64,000 bases of DNA from Talaromyces rugulosus. Lineage: Eukaryota > Ascomycota > Eurotiomycetes > Eurotiales > Trichocomaceae. Below the pieces are notes generated by a model. That model was not told where the DNA came from, searched no databases, and was given only the letters and a program-made list of their open reading frames with translations. The stretch covers positions 2,418,001-2,482,000 of the forward strand of contig NC_049565.1 in assembly GCF_013368755.1 (NCBI RefSeq), read 5' to 3'. Shown here one piece after another: positions 1 through 12,455 of this stretch (the stretch's first letter is position 1; each line of letters opens with the position of its first letter). The position numbers and the translations under genes were made by a program.

Positions 1-2200
1 CCCGGTGCTCCTATGGGCTTGGCCCCCGCCGCCCACGTGCTGTTCAACAAATTCCTGAACTTCAACCCCAAGAACCCCAACTGGGCTAACCGGGATCGAT
101 TCGTCCTCTCGTAAGTGCCTATTGCCAGCCTGTACGTGTGCATGTTATCAGTCTAACAGCACTAGGAACGGTCACGGATGCATGCTGCAATACGCTCTGC
201 TCCACCTCTACGGATATGCCGTCACCCTCGATGACCTCAAGGCCTTCCGTGTATGTACTTACCCGTCACTAATAACACAAAAGAAAGAAAAAAAAAGCTA
301 ATTTTCATTAGCAAATCGGCAGTATCACCCCTGGTCACCCCGAGGCCCATGACACCCCCGGTATCGAAGTCACCACCGGCCCTCTCGGCCAGGGTATCGC
401 CAACGCCGTTGGTCTTGCCATCGCCCAGGCTCACTCCGGTGCCGTGTTCAACAAGCCAGGATACGAGCTGCTCAACAACTACACATACTGCATCTTCGGT
501 GATGGTTGCGCCCAGGAAGGTGTCGCCAGTGAAGCTGCCAGCGCTGCCGGTCACTTGAAGCTCGGCAACCTCATCGCAATCTACGATGACAACCACATTT
601 CTATCGGTGGGTGACCCTCTGAAATTTTTACTTGGAGGGGGTTTTAGAACTAATAATATGTAGATGGTGACACCAAGGTCTCTTTCACCGAGGATGTCTT
701 GAAGCGTTTCGAGGCCTACGGCTGGCACACTCTCGACGTCAAGGACGGTGACCACGACCTCCAGGGTATTGAGGATGCCATCCGCAAGGCCAAGGAGGTC
801 ACAGACAAGCCCACCGTCATCAAGGTGACTACCACCATCGGTTTCGGTTCCAAGCTCCAGGGTACCGGCGGTGTTCACGGTAACCCCCTCAAGGCCGACG
901 ATGCCGAGAGTGTCAAGAAGGCCTTTGGCTTCGACCCCGCTCAGAGCTTCGTTGTTCCCCAGTCAGTCTATGACCTATACAACAAGAAGGCTGCCGAGGG
1001 TGCCGCCAAGGAGCAGGAGTGGAACAGCCTCCTTCAAAAGTACGCCTCCGAGTTCAAGGCTGAGCACGCTGACTTGACCCGTCGTCTGTCCGGCAAGCTT
1101 CCCGAGGGCTGGGAGAAGAGCCTCCCCACTTACAAGCCAACCGATGCTGCTATTGCCTCTCGTAAATTGTCCGAGGCTGTTTTGGAGAAGATCCACAGTG
1201 TTATCCCCGAGTTGTTGTCCGGATCTGCTGATTTGACCGGCTCTAACAACACTCGCTGGAAGAACGCTGTTGACTTCCAGCCTCCCGAGTACGGCATTGG
1301 TGAATACTCTGGCCGTTACCTTCGCTACGGTGTGCGTGAGCACGGTATGGGTGCCATAATGAACGGTCTCGCTGCCTACGGTACCGTCATCCCTGCTGCT
1401 GGTACTTTCCTAAACTTTGTCTCGTATGCTGCCGGTGCCGTCCGTCTGTCCGCCTTGTCTCGGGTTCGCACCATCTGGGTTGCCACTCACGACTCGATTG
1501 GTCTTGGTGAGGACGGTCCTACTCACCAGCCTGTTGAGACCCTGGCACACTTCCGTGCTCTCCCTAACATCATGGTCTGGCGTCCTGCCGACGGTAACGA
1601 GACTAGCGCTGCCTACTACTCGGCTCTCACCTCCGTCCACACCTCCAGCATCCTCGCCCTCACCCGTCAGAACCTTCCTCAGCTCCAGAACTCGTCCATC
1701 GAGGCTGGTCTCAAGGGTGGTTACGTCGCCGTCGACGCCGACAATGCCGCTGTTACCATCGTCTCCACTGGTTCCGAGGTCAGCATTGCCATTGACGCTG
1801 CCCAATACCTCAAGGACAAGCACAACGTCGCTGCTCGCGTTGTGTCTATTCCTTGCTTCGAGGTGTTTGACGCTCAGACCAAGGAATACCGTCTGTCCGT
1901 TCTCCCTGACGGCATCCCCGTTCTTTCCGTCGAGGCTGCTACCACCATGGGCTGGGAGCGCTACTCGCACGAGCAATTCGGTCTCAACCGATTCGGTGCT
2001 TCTGGACCATACAAGGAGGTCTACGCGGTAAGCTTTTGTTTTTTGTTTTCTTTCAATATGACCAACATGCTAATTCCGGATTATAGAAATTCGAGTTCAC
2101 CCCTGAGGGAATCAGCAAGCGTGCTCTCGCGACCATTGACTTTTACAAGGGCCTCAAGCCTCGTTCTCCTATTAACCGCGCTTTCCAACAGCTTATTTAA
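1..2200 (+). CDS. TKL1: Transketolase, 5'-truncated by window edge
   Basis: Thiamine-diphosphate enzyme of the non-oxidative pentose phosphate pathway; it moves two-carbon ketol units between sugar phosphates in the cytosol. The reading frame enters the window already inside the N-terminal domain ([14 protein letters not shown]). I read exons 1-110, 166-250, 312-606, 664-2027 and 2087-2200, all with GT-AG introns and compatible phases. Visible family marks are the GHGCML segment after intron 1, the ThDP-binding FGDGCAQEG segment, the [15 protein letters not shown] segment and the C-terminal transketolase domain ending FQQLI-stop. The short intron near the 3' end removes an otherwise in-frame extension. 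All conserved blocks are intact, so the gene is very likely functional. The start codon lies upstream of base 1. Confidence 0.97.
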
Positions 2201-3641
2201 ATTTGTGTGTCAAAGAATTTTTTGCGTTTAGGTAGACTTAAAAATGATGATGTGGAATGAACATACTTCAATGTATCGTGAGGATAATTAATACAACGTA
2301 GTTTAGTACTCGATGTTTACATGTATTTCTGGTCATCAATACCAAATTGATATCATCTAGACTGGAGCTGTCATGCAACACCAGAGGAATTCTGCTGAAA
2401 TGATAACTTGTTACATCATTTAGCCAGAATTATGCACTTATAACATTGAATACTTCACAGGCTTTTCTTTTTCTTTATTTTTACCTTGTTTTATTTTTGA
2501 TTTTCCTTGGTTTTTTTTATTGTCACAAACTTCAACCCTCTCCGTACGCCTTTTTCCCACTACTACTAGTACTGCTACTCTTCCAGTTTTTTTAGAGTTT
2601 GTGTTGCAAAAACGTATTACTTTTTTTTTATTAATCTTGAACGACACATAAAGAGTAATCAATTAGTTACTACGAGCCAAAGGAAAACACATGCCCAGCA
2701 CAACAGTTTCTGTTTAAAATATGTCAAGGGGCTAAAACATACACCTCAAAAAGAAGAAGGCTTTAGCCCTTTGAGCACCTTTTTGATGATAATAAATGAT
2801 AATAACCTCCTTGGACATGCATACCTAGCTTTGATTTACACAGGACTTATAAATAAAAACGAAAATAACCGCCAAGCTAGCACCGGTGGCTTCGTTGGTT
2901 GGGGGCGGCCGATCCCTTTCCTAAAACAGTAGTATCGAGTATATTGGGTATAACGAGCCCCCGTGCATACATACTTTGATAGATTTTGGTCCAATGGTTG
3001 AGAAATATCGACTAGCTGCTCGTGTGAACATGGAAAGAACTATCACAATTCTTTTGATAACGCCACAGGCCGAAACGCATCTGAAACTGTTTCCCCCCCC
3101 CCCCCCCCCCCCGAGAAACCATTTTTCGCGCCACGATATCCAATGAAACTAAAAGAGAGACGGAAAAGGTCGGAAATTGCTGCATCGTTACGCAGAACAA
3201 GTTGGGGCTGTTGTTCCTAACACTCGCTACCATTTATTGGTTATTGGACATAAAAATGCGTATTAGCGACGTTGTATTTCATGCTCTTAACGAATAGAAA
3301 GTAGAATGTGCTTCGTGGCAGAGATTGCTATGGATCTTGAGGGCCCCTAATGCACAGCGCCGCAAAATTTTTGCCTAATACATACAAAACCGACCGAGGG
3401 TGACAAGGAAACCAACCACTCAATAGCAGTAGAGAAGAGAGGGGGAGGATACCAAAGACGCTAGTTTTTACAAGTGTCGCACGAAAGGGGATAAAATGAG
3501 GACGAACTCTCCAGCGGTTTATGAGTCCTTGAGTTATTTTTGTTTGACTACTTCCATTTCTTGCTAGTTGCCGATTTTACACTGAATTTGTTATTATTAT
3601 TATTATTTTTATCCGGAAAGAAAGCAGAAAAGAAAAAAAAA
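2201..3641. other. Intergenic, no gene seen
   Basis: AT-rich spacer between the transketolase 3' end and the dynamin-like gene. It contains an uninterrupted run of 20 C at 3093-3112 and an ATT microsatellite near 3590-3610 just upstream of the next start codon. I see no conserved coding signal. Confidence 0.6.
3093..3112. repeat. Poly-C tract (20 C)
   Basis: Uninterrupted C homopolymer in an otherwise AT-rich spacer. It is likely to be length-variable and prone to sequencing error. Confidence 0.9.
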
Positions 3642-6290
3642 ATGAAAGAAGACATAGCTTCAAGCCAGCTGCAAGCAGAGCAAGGTGGACTGCTGGATAA
3701 AATCGACGAACTCCGAACCATTGGAGTCGGGGGCATCGTCGAGCTGCCTCAGCTGATAGTATGTGGCAGTCAATCAAGCGGGAAAAGCTCTGTGCTTGAA
3801 GCTATTTCACGTGTGCGATTCCCAGCAAAGGATAACGTATGCACGCGTTTCGCAACAGAAGTTGTTCTCCGCCGAACGCCTACTTCCACCAACAAAGTCT
3901 CTATCAAACCGGGGCCGTCGAGGCAGCATAATGAGCAGGAGCTTAGAAGACTTCGTGGCTTTCAACACGCCGAGTTTCATGATGGAGACGACCTACCAGC
4001 AATTATCGAAAAGGCCAAAGAGTGCATGGGTATTGATGACTCGGCTCATATGGGATTCAGTGATGATGTCCTCGTCGTCGAGATTTCTGGGCCAGATAAA
4101 CCAGAATTGACGCTGGTAGATTTGCCTGGGCTATATAGCTCCACCAGTCAAGATCAGGGGCAGGAGGGCATTGCCATTGTTCGCGACCTTACGGAGAAAT
4201 ACATGCAGAATTCTCGGAGCATCATTCTGGCAGTCATTAGTGCCAAAGCGGACTATCACCTACAGGAAATATTGGATATCGCAAAGAAATTCGATTTTTC
4301 ACTCGAGAGAACATTGGGGGTCATCACGCATCCGGATACTTTGGAAGAACGATCGGGACTAGAGGACAACTACTTGAGGTTCATACAGAATGAAAAGGTT
4401 CGCCTCAAATTAGGATGGCATGTTCTTCGTAACCGTTCACACGGGACGCGAGGAGCCTCCGACGAAGATCGCGACCAGCTGGAAGAGGACTTCTTCAAGA
4501 AAGGACGATGGGCCAGTATTCCTCGTGACCGCGTGGGTATCGACAGCCTCCGCCACCGGTTAAGCAAAATCCTGCTCAACCACATCCGACGCCATCTGCC
4601 AGAAATGGTTGCTGAGATTAAAGAAAAAATTGCTGAGCGCCAACAATCACTCGTAAAACTTGAGATTCTCGTTCAACTATCCAAGAGCAGAGAGGGTATC
4701 TCATTGGTATCAGCAGTGATTTTAACAAAATCACTAACGCTGCACTGGATGGAATGTACAAGAATTCGTTCTTCGGCAGCCTCGATAGCGCCGGCGGGGA
4801 TTCTGTGGATTCTTCACGACTTCGAGCTGTGATTCGTGAATCGAACGAGCGGTTTTTAGATGCGATGGCTATTGGCGGTTTTGGCCGTATAGTTATCAAG
4901 AACGAGGATCAAAAATTGACAGGATCGGCTTATAACAATGCCAAGTCCAATGAATATCTCCAGGACTGGTCTGCAGATTACGTAACTCGCAAAAATTTTG
5001 AAATCGAGGTTGCAGACCACGCGCGGAGAAACCGAGGTATTGAGCTTCCAGGTAACCCTAATCAAGTGGAAGTTGGATACTGGTTTCGGAATCAGTCGCA
5101 GCCATGGGAAGAATTGGCCCGAAAACATCTCATGGCAGCATGGGGTGCTGTGGACTACTTCGTATCACTCGTTTTGGATCATCTAACAGATGAGCATACA
5201 TATCCCCTCATATGTGGCCTTGTACTCGAACCCGAGTTGGAGAGAATGAAGAACAACGTGTTGAAGAAGCTTGAAGAGCTCATATATCAAATCAAACGTG
5301 GCCATCCACTGCCTGTGGGAAATAATTTCCTTGGACGAGTCCAACAGGCCAGAATCTCTCGTGATTCGGCACAACTTCACCAACAACTAAACGCAGCGGG
5401 GGTACGGCAGGATCCTGAATCAGGGATTGATCCAATTCGTCTTCAAAAAGTCTTCTCCAACATACAAACTTCGCGAGATGAGTTTGCTGCGGCTGATATC
5501 ATTGACCAGATGGAAGCATACTATCATGTAAGTGCGGTATTTTCTTGACAGCGACAAAAGTTTGGCAACCTTCTTATAGATAACATGACCAGGATGCCAT
5601 TTTGATCTTTATCAACAACGTTGTGACACTTGGAATTGAGAATTGTCTTCTCGATCCATTGAATGAAATATTCACTGGGCAAACCATCAATGACATGAGT
5701 GATTCCGAGATCGAAAAACTCGCTGCGGAGCCAGATTTCGTCCAGAGCGAGCGTGAGAGACTGTCTCGCGAAATTGACCAGCTGGAAAATGGACGTCGGA
5801 TACTTAATCGCTTCGGCGGGGCAGGGCGAGCACATCCTATCCGCCCTGCCGCCTCTGGTATGTAATCAATTTTAGTCTTCTTTATACTAGTTCTGTCAGA
5901 TTTTCTAAGTGTAATGCCCGTTGCAGATAAGCAAGGATCAAACTTTGCTTCCTCTTCTGGAGGCCAGAGCGTCTTCCAACCGCCTAGAGTGCCCAACGGA
6001 TTATTCGACCATCAGAAAGACACTTCGGTGAAATCGAACGAGAAACCCTCTCCAACATTTTCCTTTAGACCACATAACAACACAAATCCATCAGGCACCA
6101 ACAGTACTTTCTCTTTCACTAGCGAAAACCCAGTGCGTACCAGTGGGTCCGTTTCGTTTTTCGGAAATAATGCATGTACGTTGTATCAATTGATATTGTC
6201 ATCCAGATGGACATTGGAGTTATTAATGACTCACTGATGTTAACAGATCCCCCACCAACAAGGACCTCAACCATGGCTTCGGAGCTTTAA
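3642..6290 (+). pseudogene. Mx/Vps1-type dynamin-like GTPase interrupted by a one-base frameshift
   Basis: Large GTPase of the dynamin superfamily; relatives assemble on membranes and drive fission or remodelling. Starting at the ATG at 3642 the product shows the dynamin G domain: G1 GSQSSGKSS (residues 42-50), a G2 Thr in CTRFAT, G3 DLPG, and THPD at the G4 position (usually TKPD). The frame then breaks. At about 4661 family conservation moves from the first frame (ending SLVKL) to the next frame (DSRSTIQEQRGYLIGIS), as if one G were missing, so the original frame would run into unrelated residues. No plausible intron bridges this, because conserved stalk residues lie on both sides without a gap. 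Downstream the stalk and GED-like region continue through introns 5528-5592, 5858-5926 and 6176-6246 to a stop at 6288-6290. The tail is rich in Phe/Ser/Asn. It is either a recent pseudogene or a base-calling error. Confidence 0.85.
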
Positions 6291-7502
6291 ACGTACCGCG
6301 GTTTATCATATGTTTGAACATATACTTTATGGCAAGATTCACCTCTTTCATTTATCAGTATGTATTGTAGGCCTGAGGTTCTTATTACACGCAGACTAAG
6401 GCTGGTTTCTGGTTTTGTTTGTCAATTTTTCGCACTTTCTATTTGTCACTCCTTTGCCCACTCAGCGGCACATGTTATCTGAATATACGTTTTTGATGTG
6501 TCTACAAGCCAATTTGCCCTCGAAAAGGCACTATTTATCCCAACTATTTCAGGGATAGTGTAAGTCAAACATCATTTAAACTAGCTAGAACACCGAGTAG
6601 GAGTCAATAGTTCTCAAGTTGCTACATGCACCACTCAATACCCAAGGTCTACACAGTATGCAAAACGAGATGTAATTCTATATATACATAACGCAGTACA
6701 TGTCCCAGTTTCAACATCAAGTCTACCAAAAATTGCTGCCAAGACAAACTAAGCCAAACCAGACAAATCTTGTACTCAAACTCGCAAATCCATCGAACCT
6801 ATAGCGCTCGTTCTGTAACCTACTCATATTTACACTTCCCTTGCTTATGTAAGGAATATACATGAAGTTGTTCCTTGTTGACGGTGGAGGTGCTGATCTG
6901 GGCATTAGACTGGGAAAGGGGTTGTTTGAGACTTTGCTGTTGCCCAAAGTTGAAAAAGGAGTTGCTGGCGGTGTGGTTTGGGAGTTGATGGGCTGGCAGT
7001 GGTTGATTGCTTCGAAGAAACTGAAGGAACTGAACCCATATTCTGAGGTCCTCCACCAAGACGCATCAAAGTTTCCACCGTATGTTCAAAGATCACTAAG
7101 GTGACCCTTCATAGATATGTGAGAACTTTGGGAAAGAAGTCGCAATCCAACAAGGTCTGATCCCTTGAGATGGAACTGTTAGAATATAGGGTCTATTCAG
7201 TGAGTCTGACCAAATAAATACTTGACATTTAAAATAATATGCCAGGCAATCGTAATCTTCGTGAAAAGGATCCAGATGATACACTGGATACGTTGTTCAA
7301 ACTTCAAACATCTATCTTTACGTGAAGAATAAAATTATGGAATAAAATCTCCAAGTTAAATCATATCTGAAACGATGAAACTATTTCCTGCTTTGGGAAA
7401 ATGAGGTATATTGTTCGCTATAAAATCGTACACAGTCCACTGCTTGATTGTGTGCACCTTATCTACTAATGCGGTTGCAATTGACTTCGTACTAGGGGTC
7501 TC
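6291..7502. other. Intergenic, possible degenerate coding fragment on the minus strand
   Basis: No intact gene. Between about 6840 and 7100 the minus strand carries short open stretches in different frames, rich in Ser, Pro, Gln and Phe (for example FFNFGQQQ), reminiscent of low-complexity protein tails. No start, domain or splice structure could be supported. Confidence 0.4.
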
Positions 7503-9550
7503 TTATTTGGTGCTGGCCTCAAATATCTCATTCTGTGGTGTATTCGAAGAGCTGGGGGGCGACGCCGGGTCATCATCTTTCGTTGGCAATCTCATCGTGC
7601 GAATTTGCATCTCAAGCTCTTCTCCTTTGTGTTCCGAAGAATCCTCCAAATGGACAGCAACGGGATCGCCATATAATTCATCGATTTCCTCAAGTGAGAG
7701 ACCCTTCGTCTACAATAAAAAACCATGTTTAGTGCTGTGAAACAATATAGAAATACTAAGATAGTGACTCACCTCTGGAAATACTTTCCACACCAAAATG
7801 AAGGAAAACACGTCTAAGCAGATGAAGACGAGATAAAATTTCCAGCCAATAGATGCGAAACCTAAAAAAATATATTAGCCTCATGTTAAAACTTTGTTCA
7901 TCAAATTTTGCATCTTGACTTACTTATTGGAGAAACACCAACAAAGAGCGCTGTTCCAGCAAATTGGGCAAACAACGACATCGCAACTCCTAAACTTCGC
8001 GATTCCATAGCAAAAGTTTCGGTCACCATGACGTACTGCTGGTTATCCATACAGGTAGCGTAAAATACGACATAGAAGAAGATGAAGAAGACACCGAACC
8101 CAAGTCCGACCCGATTGCTGGACCCCGTTTGCACGTAATACTTGGTGAGTGCGGCCTCGAAGCAAAGAGACACGGCGGTTCCAGCGATGCCCACCATGTA
8201 GAACTTTTTGCGGCCGAATCGGTCCATCAGTAGGAATGCAGAGGTTGAGTTGCCGCAGATTCCCACCATGTTCCAGCAGGCGATCAGAAGGATGGGGATG
8301 CCTCCCTTGACACCTAGTTGCTGGTACAGTTGGACTTGATAGTCTGTCATTCACGGTTAGCAAGTTACTTTCTGTTTTCGAAATAGAAATATGAATAATA
8401 GAGAAATAATAACATACTGTTCACGACAAGATTGCCAGTAAAAACATTGATCATCTGAGCTCCCATACCAACGACGAGTCTCTTGCGGAAACTGGCTCGT
8501 TTGAAGAAATCCCACCAATGGGATATATTCATCTGTGAGCGCCGTTGCAGCTCTAGAGCGTACTGCTGCGTCATTTGATAGAACTCCTTGCGCGCAAAGG
8601 TATCCTCAGAATCCTGAGTATCATGATGCAGCTTCTGCAGATTTGTCCACGCAGAGTACTTCTTGCCTTTACTTAGAACTATTGGAAGAATTCACGCGTT
8701 AGTATAACTTTCTCAATATATCGACCATAAATAGTAGGCAGGCAGTAGTGGCTTACGCCATCGAGGGCTTTCGGGCAACGCCCAGCTGCCGGCGAGCAAG
8801 ACAAGGACCGGGATTAATTGAACGGCGAATGGGAACCGCCACTGGAAGGATGAGGTCGAAGCATAGAAGCATCCAAACCCCACGAAACCAGTGAGAGCGT
8901 AGCCAGAAGCAAGGGCAATCCCGTGAAAGCCGACATGCAGGCCACGATGCTTTGGCGTGGATAGCTCCGCCTGGTACAACGGCACTGGTCGAGACCGGTA
9001 AGTATACGGGAAGAATCCACCTATAATGGATATTTGGATCGACTTACCAGCGCACACAACTTGACCAACCCCCCAGCCCATGATGAATCTGCTGGCAAGG
9101 AACATGGCAACATTAACAGCCCCGGTCATCAGGGCAGCGCCTAGGATGCAGACTACGCAGGCAAGTTGGATAGTTCGAAGCCGTCCAAATACCTCTGCCG
9201 TATATGCCGTCGACAGAGAACCCAGCGCACCACCCGTAGAAAACAACCCATTCATAAGTCCTGTGTTGCATTAACATATAAATGAAGCTCTCTTAGGAAA
9301 CGACATTTACCCGTTACGGTGTTTGTATGAGAAACACCAGGGCCTTCCTGCGCAAGATGGAATGATTTATAAAATTGCGGTTGCCCAATTGTCTGGGCAA
9401 TGATTGCTGCACCATAGCCATACTATGGAATAATCAGTTATATCAAAAAACTCAAGCATAAACGAAGACTACATATCGACTTACAGTGATGGAGCCCAAC
9501 GCTGCGAAGAGGGCGACAGCGGTCGCATATCGATTCCTACTTCCACCCAT
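7503..9550 (-). CDS. MFS transporter, sugar porter family
   Basis: Proton-coupled solute permease of the plasma membrane; substrate not determinable. The spliced product is 531 residues from exons 9550-9485, 9422-9311, 9260-9048, 8984-8757, 8678-8418, 8343-7924, 7861-7773 and 7709-7503, all phase-consistent. Sugar-porter hallmarks are GRLRTIQ after TM2, the RFIMGWGVG segment in TM4, PESPRWLL after TM6, DRFGRKKFY after TM8 and FPETKGLSLEEIDELY after TM12. Twelve hydrophobic segments are expected, with a soluble loop between TM6 and TM7 and a roughly 60-residue acidic C-terminal tail. Splicing the 63-bp intron 8985-9047 restores CAVPLYQAEL, the usual continuation of TM4/5. It is transcribed away from the GMC oxidoreductase gene and probably serves the same pathway. 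Confidence 0.93.
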
Positions 9551-10221
9551 GTTGATACGGTACACTGTAGATATCTACCAAAAGATATTGTGGTAAAGTG
9601 TGGAAACGAGTCATTTTATGTTATTAAAATATTATCCCGAGCTATATTATTCTTGGAATCCTGGGGTACAGGTCCCCACAGGACCCCCACAGGACTCCAT
9701 AGGATACGGAGTAAAGAAATTGTGGAGGGAGTTTGGACGGGTTTTGGCTGGAGTACTACTACGTAGTATTGTTGAGATGTCATTCGAAAACATTTGTCTC
9801 ATAATTTCCACGTCCAAACTTTGTTTTCTCCAAAGGTTCCATAATGTCTCCGAAATTTCCCCATAAGATCTCCTTTCCCCATAAGATCTCCTTTCCCCAC
9901 AATACCTCCAATGTTTCCCCATAAAGCTTGTTGATTTTCCCCACAAGAGATACATACAGGCCTAGGCCTATTAGCACAACTACGATAGAACTTAACTTTT
10001 CCTAAACAGAGTGAACATAGCAATTCCCCAATATGCTTGACGAATGGAAAAGTTGGGGGGATTGTAAATCTAGCTTCGTTAGTGTCTGGCTCCTACCTCG
10101 GACAATCATCAATTTATAGATATTTTCAACCTTTTTTATCCTCGTCTCATTCGAAGGACACGGTAATCAGTGATCTATCAGAGGAGATACTGGTAAGATA
10201 TCACCTATTTTGTGTGCAAAC
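9551..10221. promoter_or_regulatory. Divergent spacer between MFS transporter and GMC oxidoreductase
   Basis: The 671 bases between the two divergent start codons must hold both promoters. The spacer contains a perfect 18-bp tandem duplication and several further CCCCATAA/CCCCACA motifs at 9850-9945. No specific factor site could be identified with confidence. Confidence 0.5.
9863..9898. repeat. 18-bp direct tandem repeat, two perfect copies
   Basis: Copies at 9863-9880 and 9881-9898 are identical. Related CCCCATAA and CCCCACA words flank them on both sides, so this may be the core of a decayed longer array in the divergent promoter region. Confidence 0.85.
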
Positions 10222-12323
10222 ATGGACTCCTATGATTATATTGTTTGCGGGTAAGTTTTCAAATATCCCCATCTCCTCTCCTATGACTTTCAGTTTAAAG
10301 AATCATCATCTGACATCCCTAGTGCCGGGACCGCCGGTCCAGTTGTTGCTGCTCGTTTAAGTGAAGATCCATCAGTCACGGTGCTCCTGATCGAGGCTGG
10401 ACCAGACAATATTGCTCTCGAGAACACACACATGGTTGGCGGGTGGTCGCAAAACTTCGACACCGAGAATGACTGGAATTTCGTTTCGGAACCGAATGCA
10501 GCTGCTGCAAACCGTGAGATTAAACTCTCTCGGGGCAAGTTTCTGGGGGGAAGTTCGGCGGTGAACGGCACGTTGATGGTGAGAGGTGCCAAGCAAGATT
10601 ATGACGATGTAAGTACAATAAGACATTCGCTTCGTTGTATGCTTTCTTTTACTTTTAGCTAAATGAGAGTTACGAATATAGTGGGAATCCATGGGAAACA
10701 CGGGATGGGGAGCAGAGCAGATGTGGTATTATTTCAACAAAAGTGAGACTTTTCACTCTCAGGAGGGGTTTAAGGAGGATGTCTCCTCACATGGGAAGAC
10801 TGGCCCCATTCACACCACCGTTCATCCTTACGCGCCCATATCAAACCGCGTATACGAGTCTTTCATAGATAAAGGATTCCCCATGGACGATGATATGTTC
10901 GTTAGCGGAACACGTGCGCATGGTTGTGGGCATTGTACAAGATCGGTGTGGAAAGGAATGAGAATGACGGGAGGAGAATATATCCGGAGTTCAATTGGCG
11001 ACTTGAGACTAGCCAGATCCAACAATCTCCATGTGGCTTTTGGCTGTCAGGTTACTAGAGTAATCCTGGACAGCAAGAACCAAGTCAAAGGTGTGGAAGT
11101 TATCAAGGGCCTCTCCAACGAGACCGTCACAGTCAAGTGTCGTCGCGAGGTAATCCTTAGCATGGGGAGCTATGGCAGTCCACAAGTAATGTTGTCCTGG
11201 TGAATTTCTACTATGATTGCATACTAATTTAGTGGCAGACACTTCTACTTTCTGGCATCGGGCCTAAAGAAGAACTTCGTGAAGTCGGAGTGCAGCCACG
11301 TGTGGACCTCCCTGGAGTTGGAAAAAACTTAGAGGATCATTTGGTAAGAGAAGCGCAACCTTTTCATAGTGCAATCAATGAAAATCTTCTAACCGTGGAC
11401 ACTGTAGACTGTGTTTCTCTTTTATGAAGTTCCTCAAGGATTTACCACTGATCATTTACTCCACGGAGAAGGAGTATGGGAGAAGTCTCGAGAAGAGTGG
11501 CGCACAACGCGAGGCGGTACACTATGTCGATCGCATTTTGGTATGTTCGAAATCCGCATACAAGATATACACAAATATATGGAGTAGCTAACCAACACTA
11601 GGTTCTTTCGCGTTTACACGTATGGATGATAGATTGAGCAAGCACGAGTCGTGGCAAAAAGCAAAGGCCAAAGCCAAACCTGGTCGGGATCCGTTAGGTT
11701 TGACATCTACACAAGCGCAAGTAGAGTACTTCACAACGGAAAGATACGCTGCGCCCAAGCACTACAATAATCCACCCCCAACTGGTCGCAGCGCGTTTGG
11801 TCTCATTATCATGGGACTCGGTTCGCTGTCACGAGGATATTTGAAGATCAGGAGCAGGAATCCTCGAGATAAACCAAATATTCAACACAACTACCTCTCG
11901 AATCCATTGGATGTTCTAGTTCTTGCAGAAGCATGCAAACTGGGTTCTCAAACCATCTTGGAAGGTAAAGGAACAAAGGATTTGATCTTGGGATCTTGGC
12001 CTACTGAAGATAAGCACCATCAATTTACGGAACTTTCTCAGTGGGAAGACTACGTTAGAAAGAATGCCACGACATGTTTCCATCCATCTAGTACATGCAA
12101 GATGGGCCCAACTTCTGATCCTGGTGCGGTGGTTGATGCGCGTTTGAGGGTACGTGGTGTGCAAGGGCTCCGGGTGGCAGATTGTAGTATCATGCCGAAG
12201 CTGAACAACGGCCATCCTCAAGCGGTCGCATATGCTATTGGAGAAAAATGCGCAGATATGATTAAGGATGACTGGAAGGATCTAAGAAAGAAGGATACAT
12301 TTATAGCCACCTCCCTGCTTTGA
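10222..12323 (+). CDS. GMC-family FAD oxidoreductase (choline dehydrogenase/alcohol oxidase-like)
   Basis: Flavoenzyme oxidising an alcohol to an aldehyde or ketone; substrate unknown. It has 592 residues from exons 10222-10250, 10323-10608, 10682-11185, 11239-11343, 11408-11540 and 11602-12323. The ADP-binding fold starts at [18 protein letters not shown], with LLIEAGP ending strand 2. [14 protein letters not shown] matches the first GMC signature, and [15 protein letters not shown], restored by splicing, is the second. Near the C terminus [12 protein letters not shown] and [15 protein letters not shown] carry the expected catalytic His residues. No signal peptide is evident, so an intracellular enzyme is likely. 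Its position between a transporter, an SDR and an aldehyde dehydrogenase suggests alcohol-to-acid oxidation of an imported compound. A damaged copy of its 3' end lies directly downstream. Confidence 0.94.
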
Positions 12324-12455
12324 GTTGCGCACATAAAATAGCTTTTGTTTTGTTTATATCAGAGTATAGTTTAGAAAGAAAGATAAATCAACATTTGAAG
12401 ATATTTTCTGATATCACATTATGATATAATCTACGACCTCGAGAATGTACATAGT

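Noticed and set aside
237..878. Long minus-strand open frame opposite transketolase
   Set aside because: It mirrors the codon structure of the real gene on the plus strand and has no recognisable domain.
1410..1976. Open frames on both strands inside the transketolase C-terminal domain
   Set aside because: They overlap a fully conserved transketolase exon, and their residues are low complexity or antisense-like.
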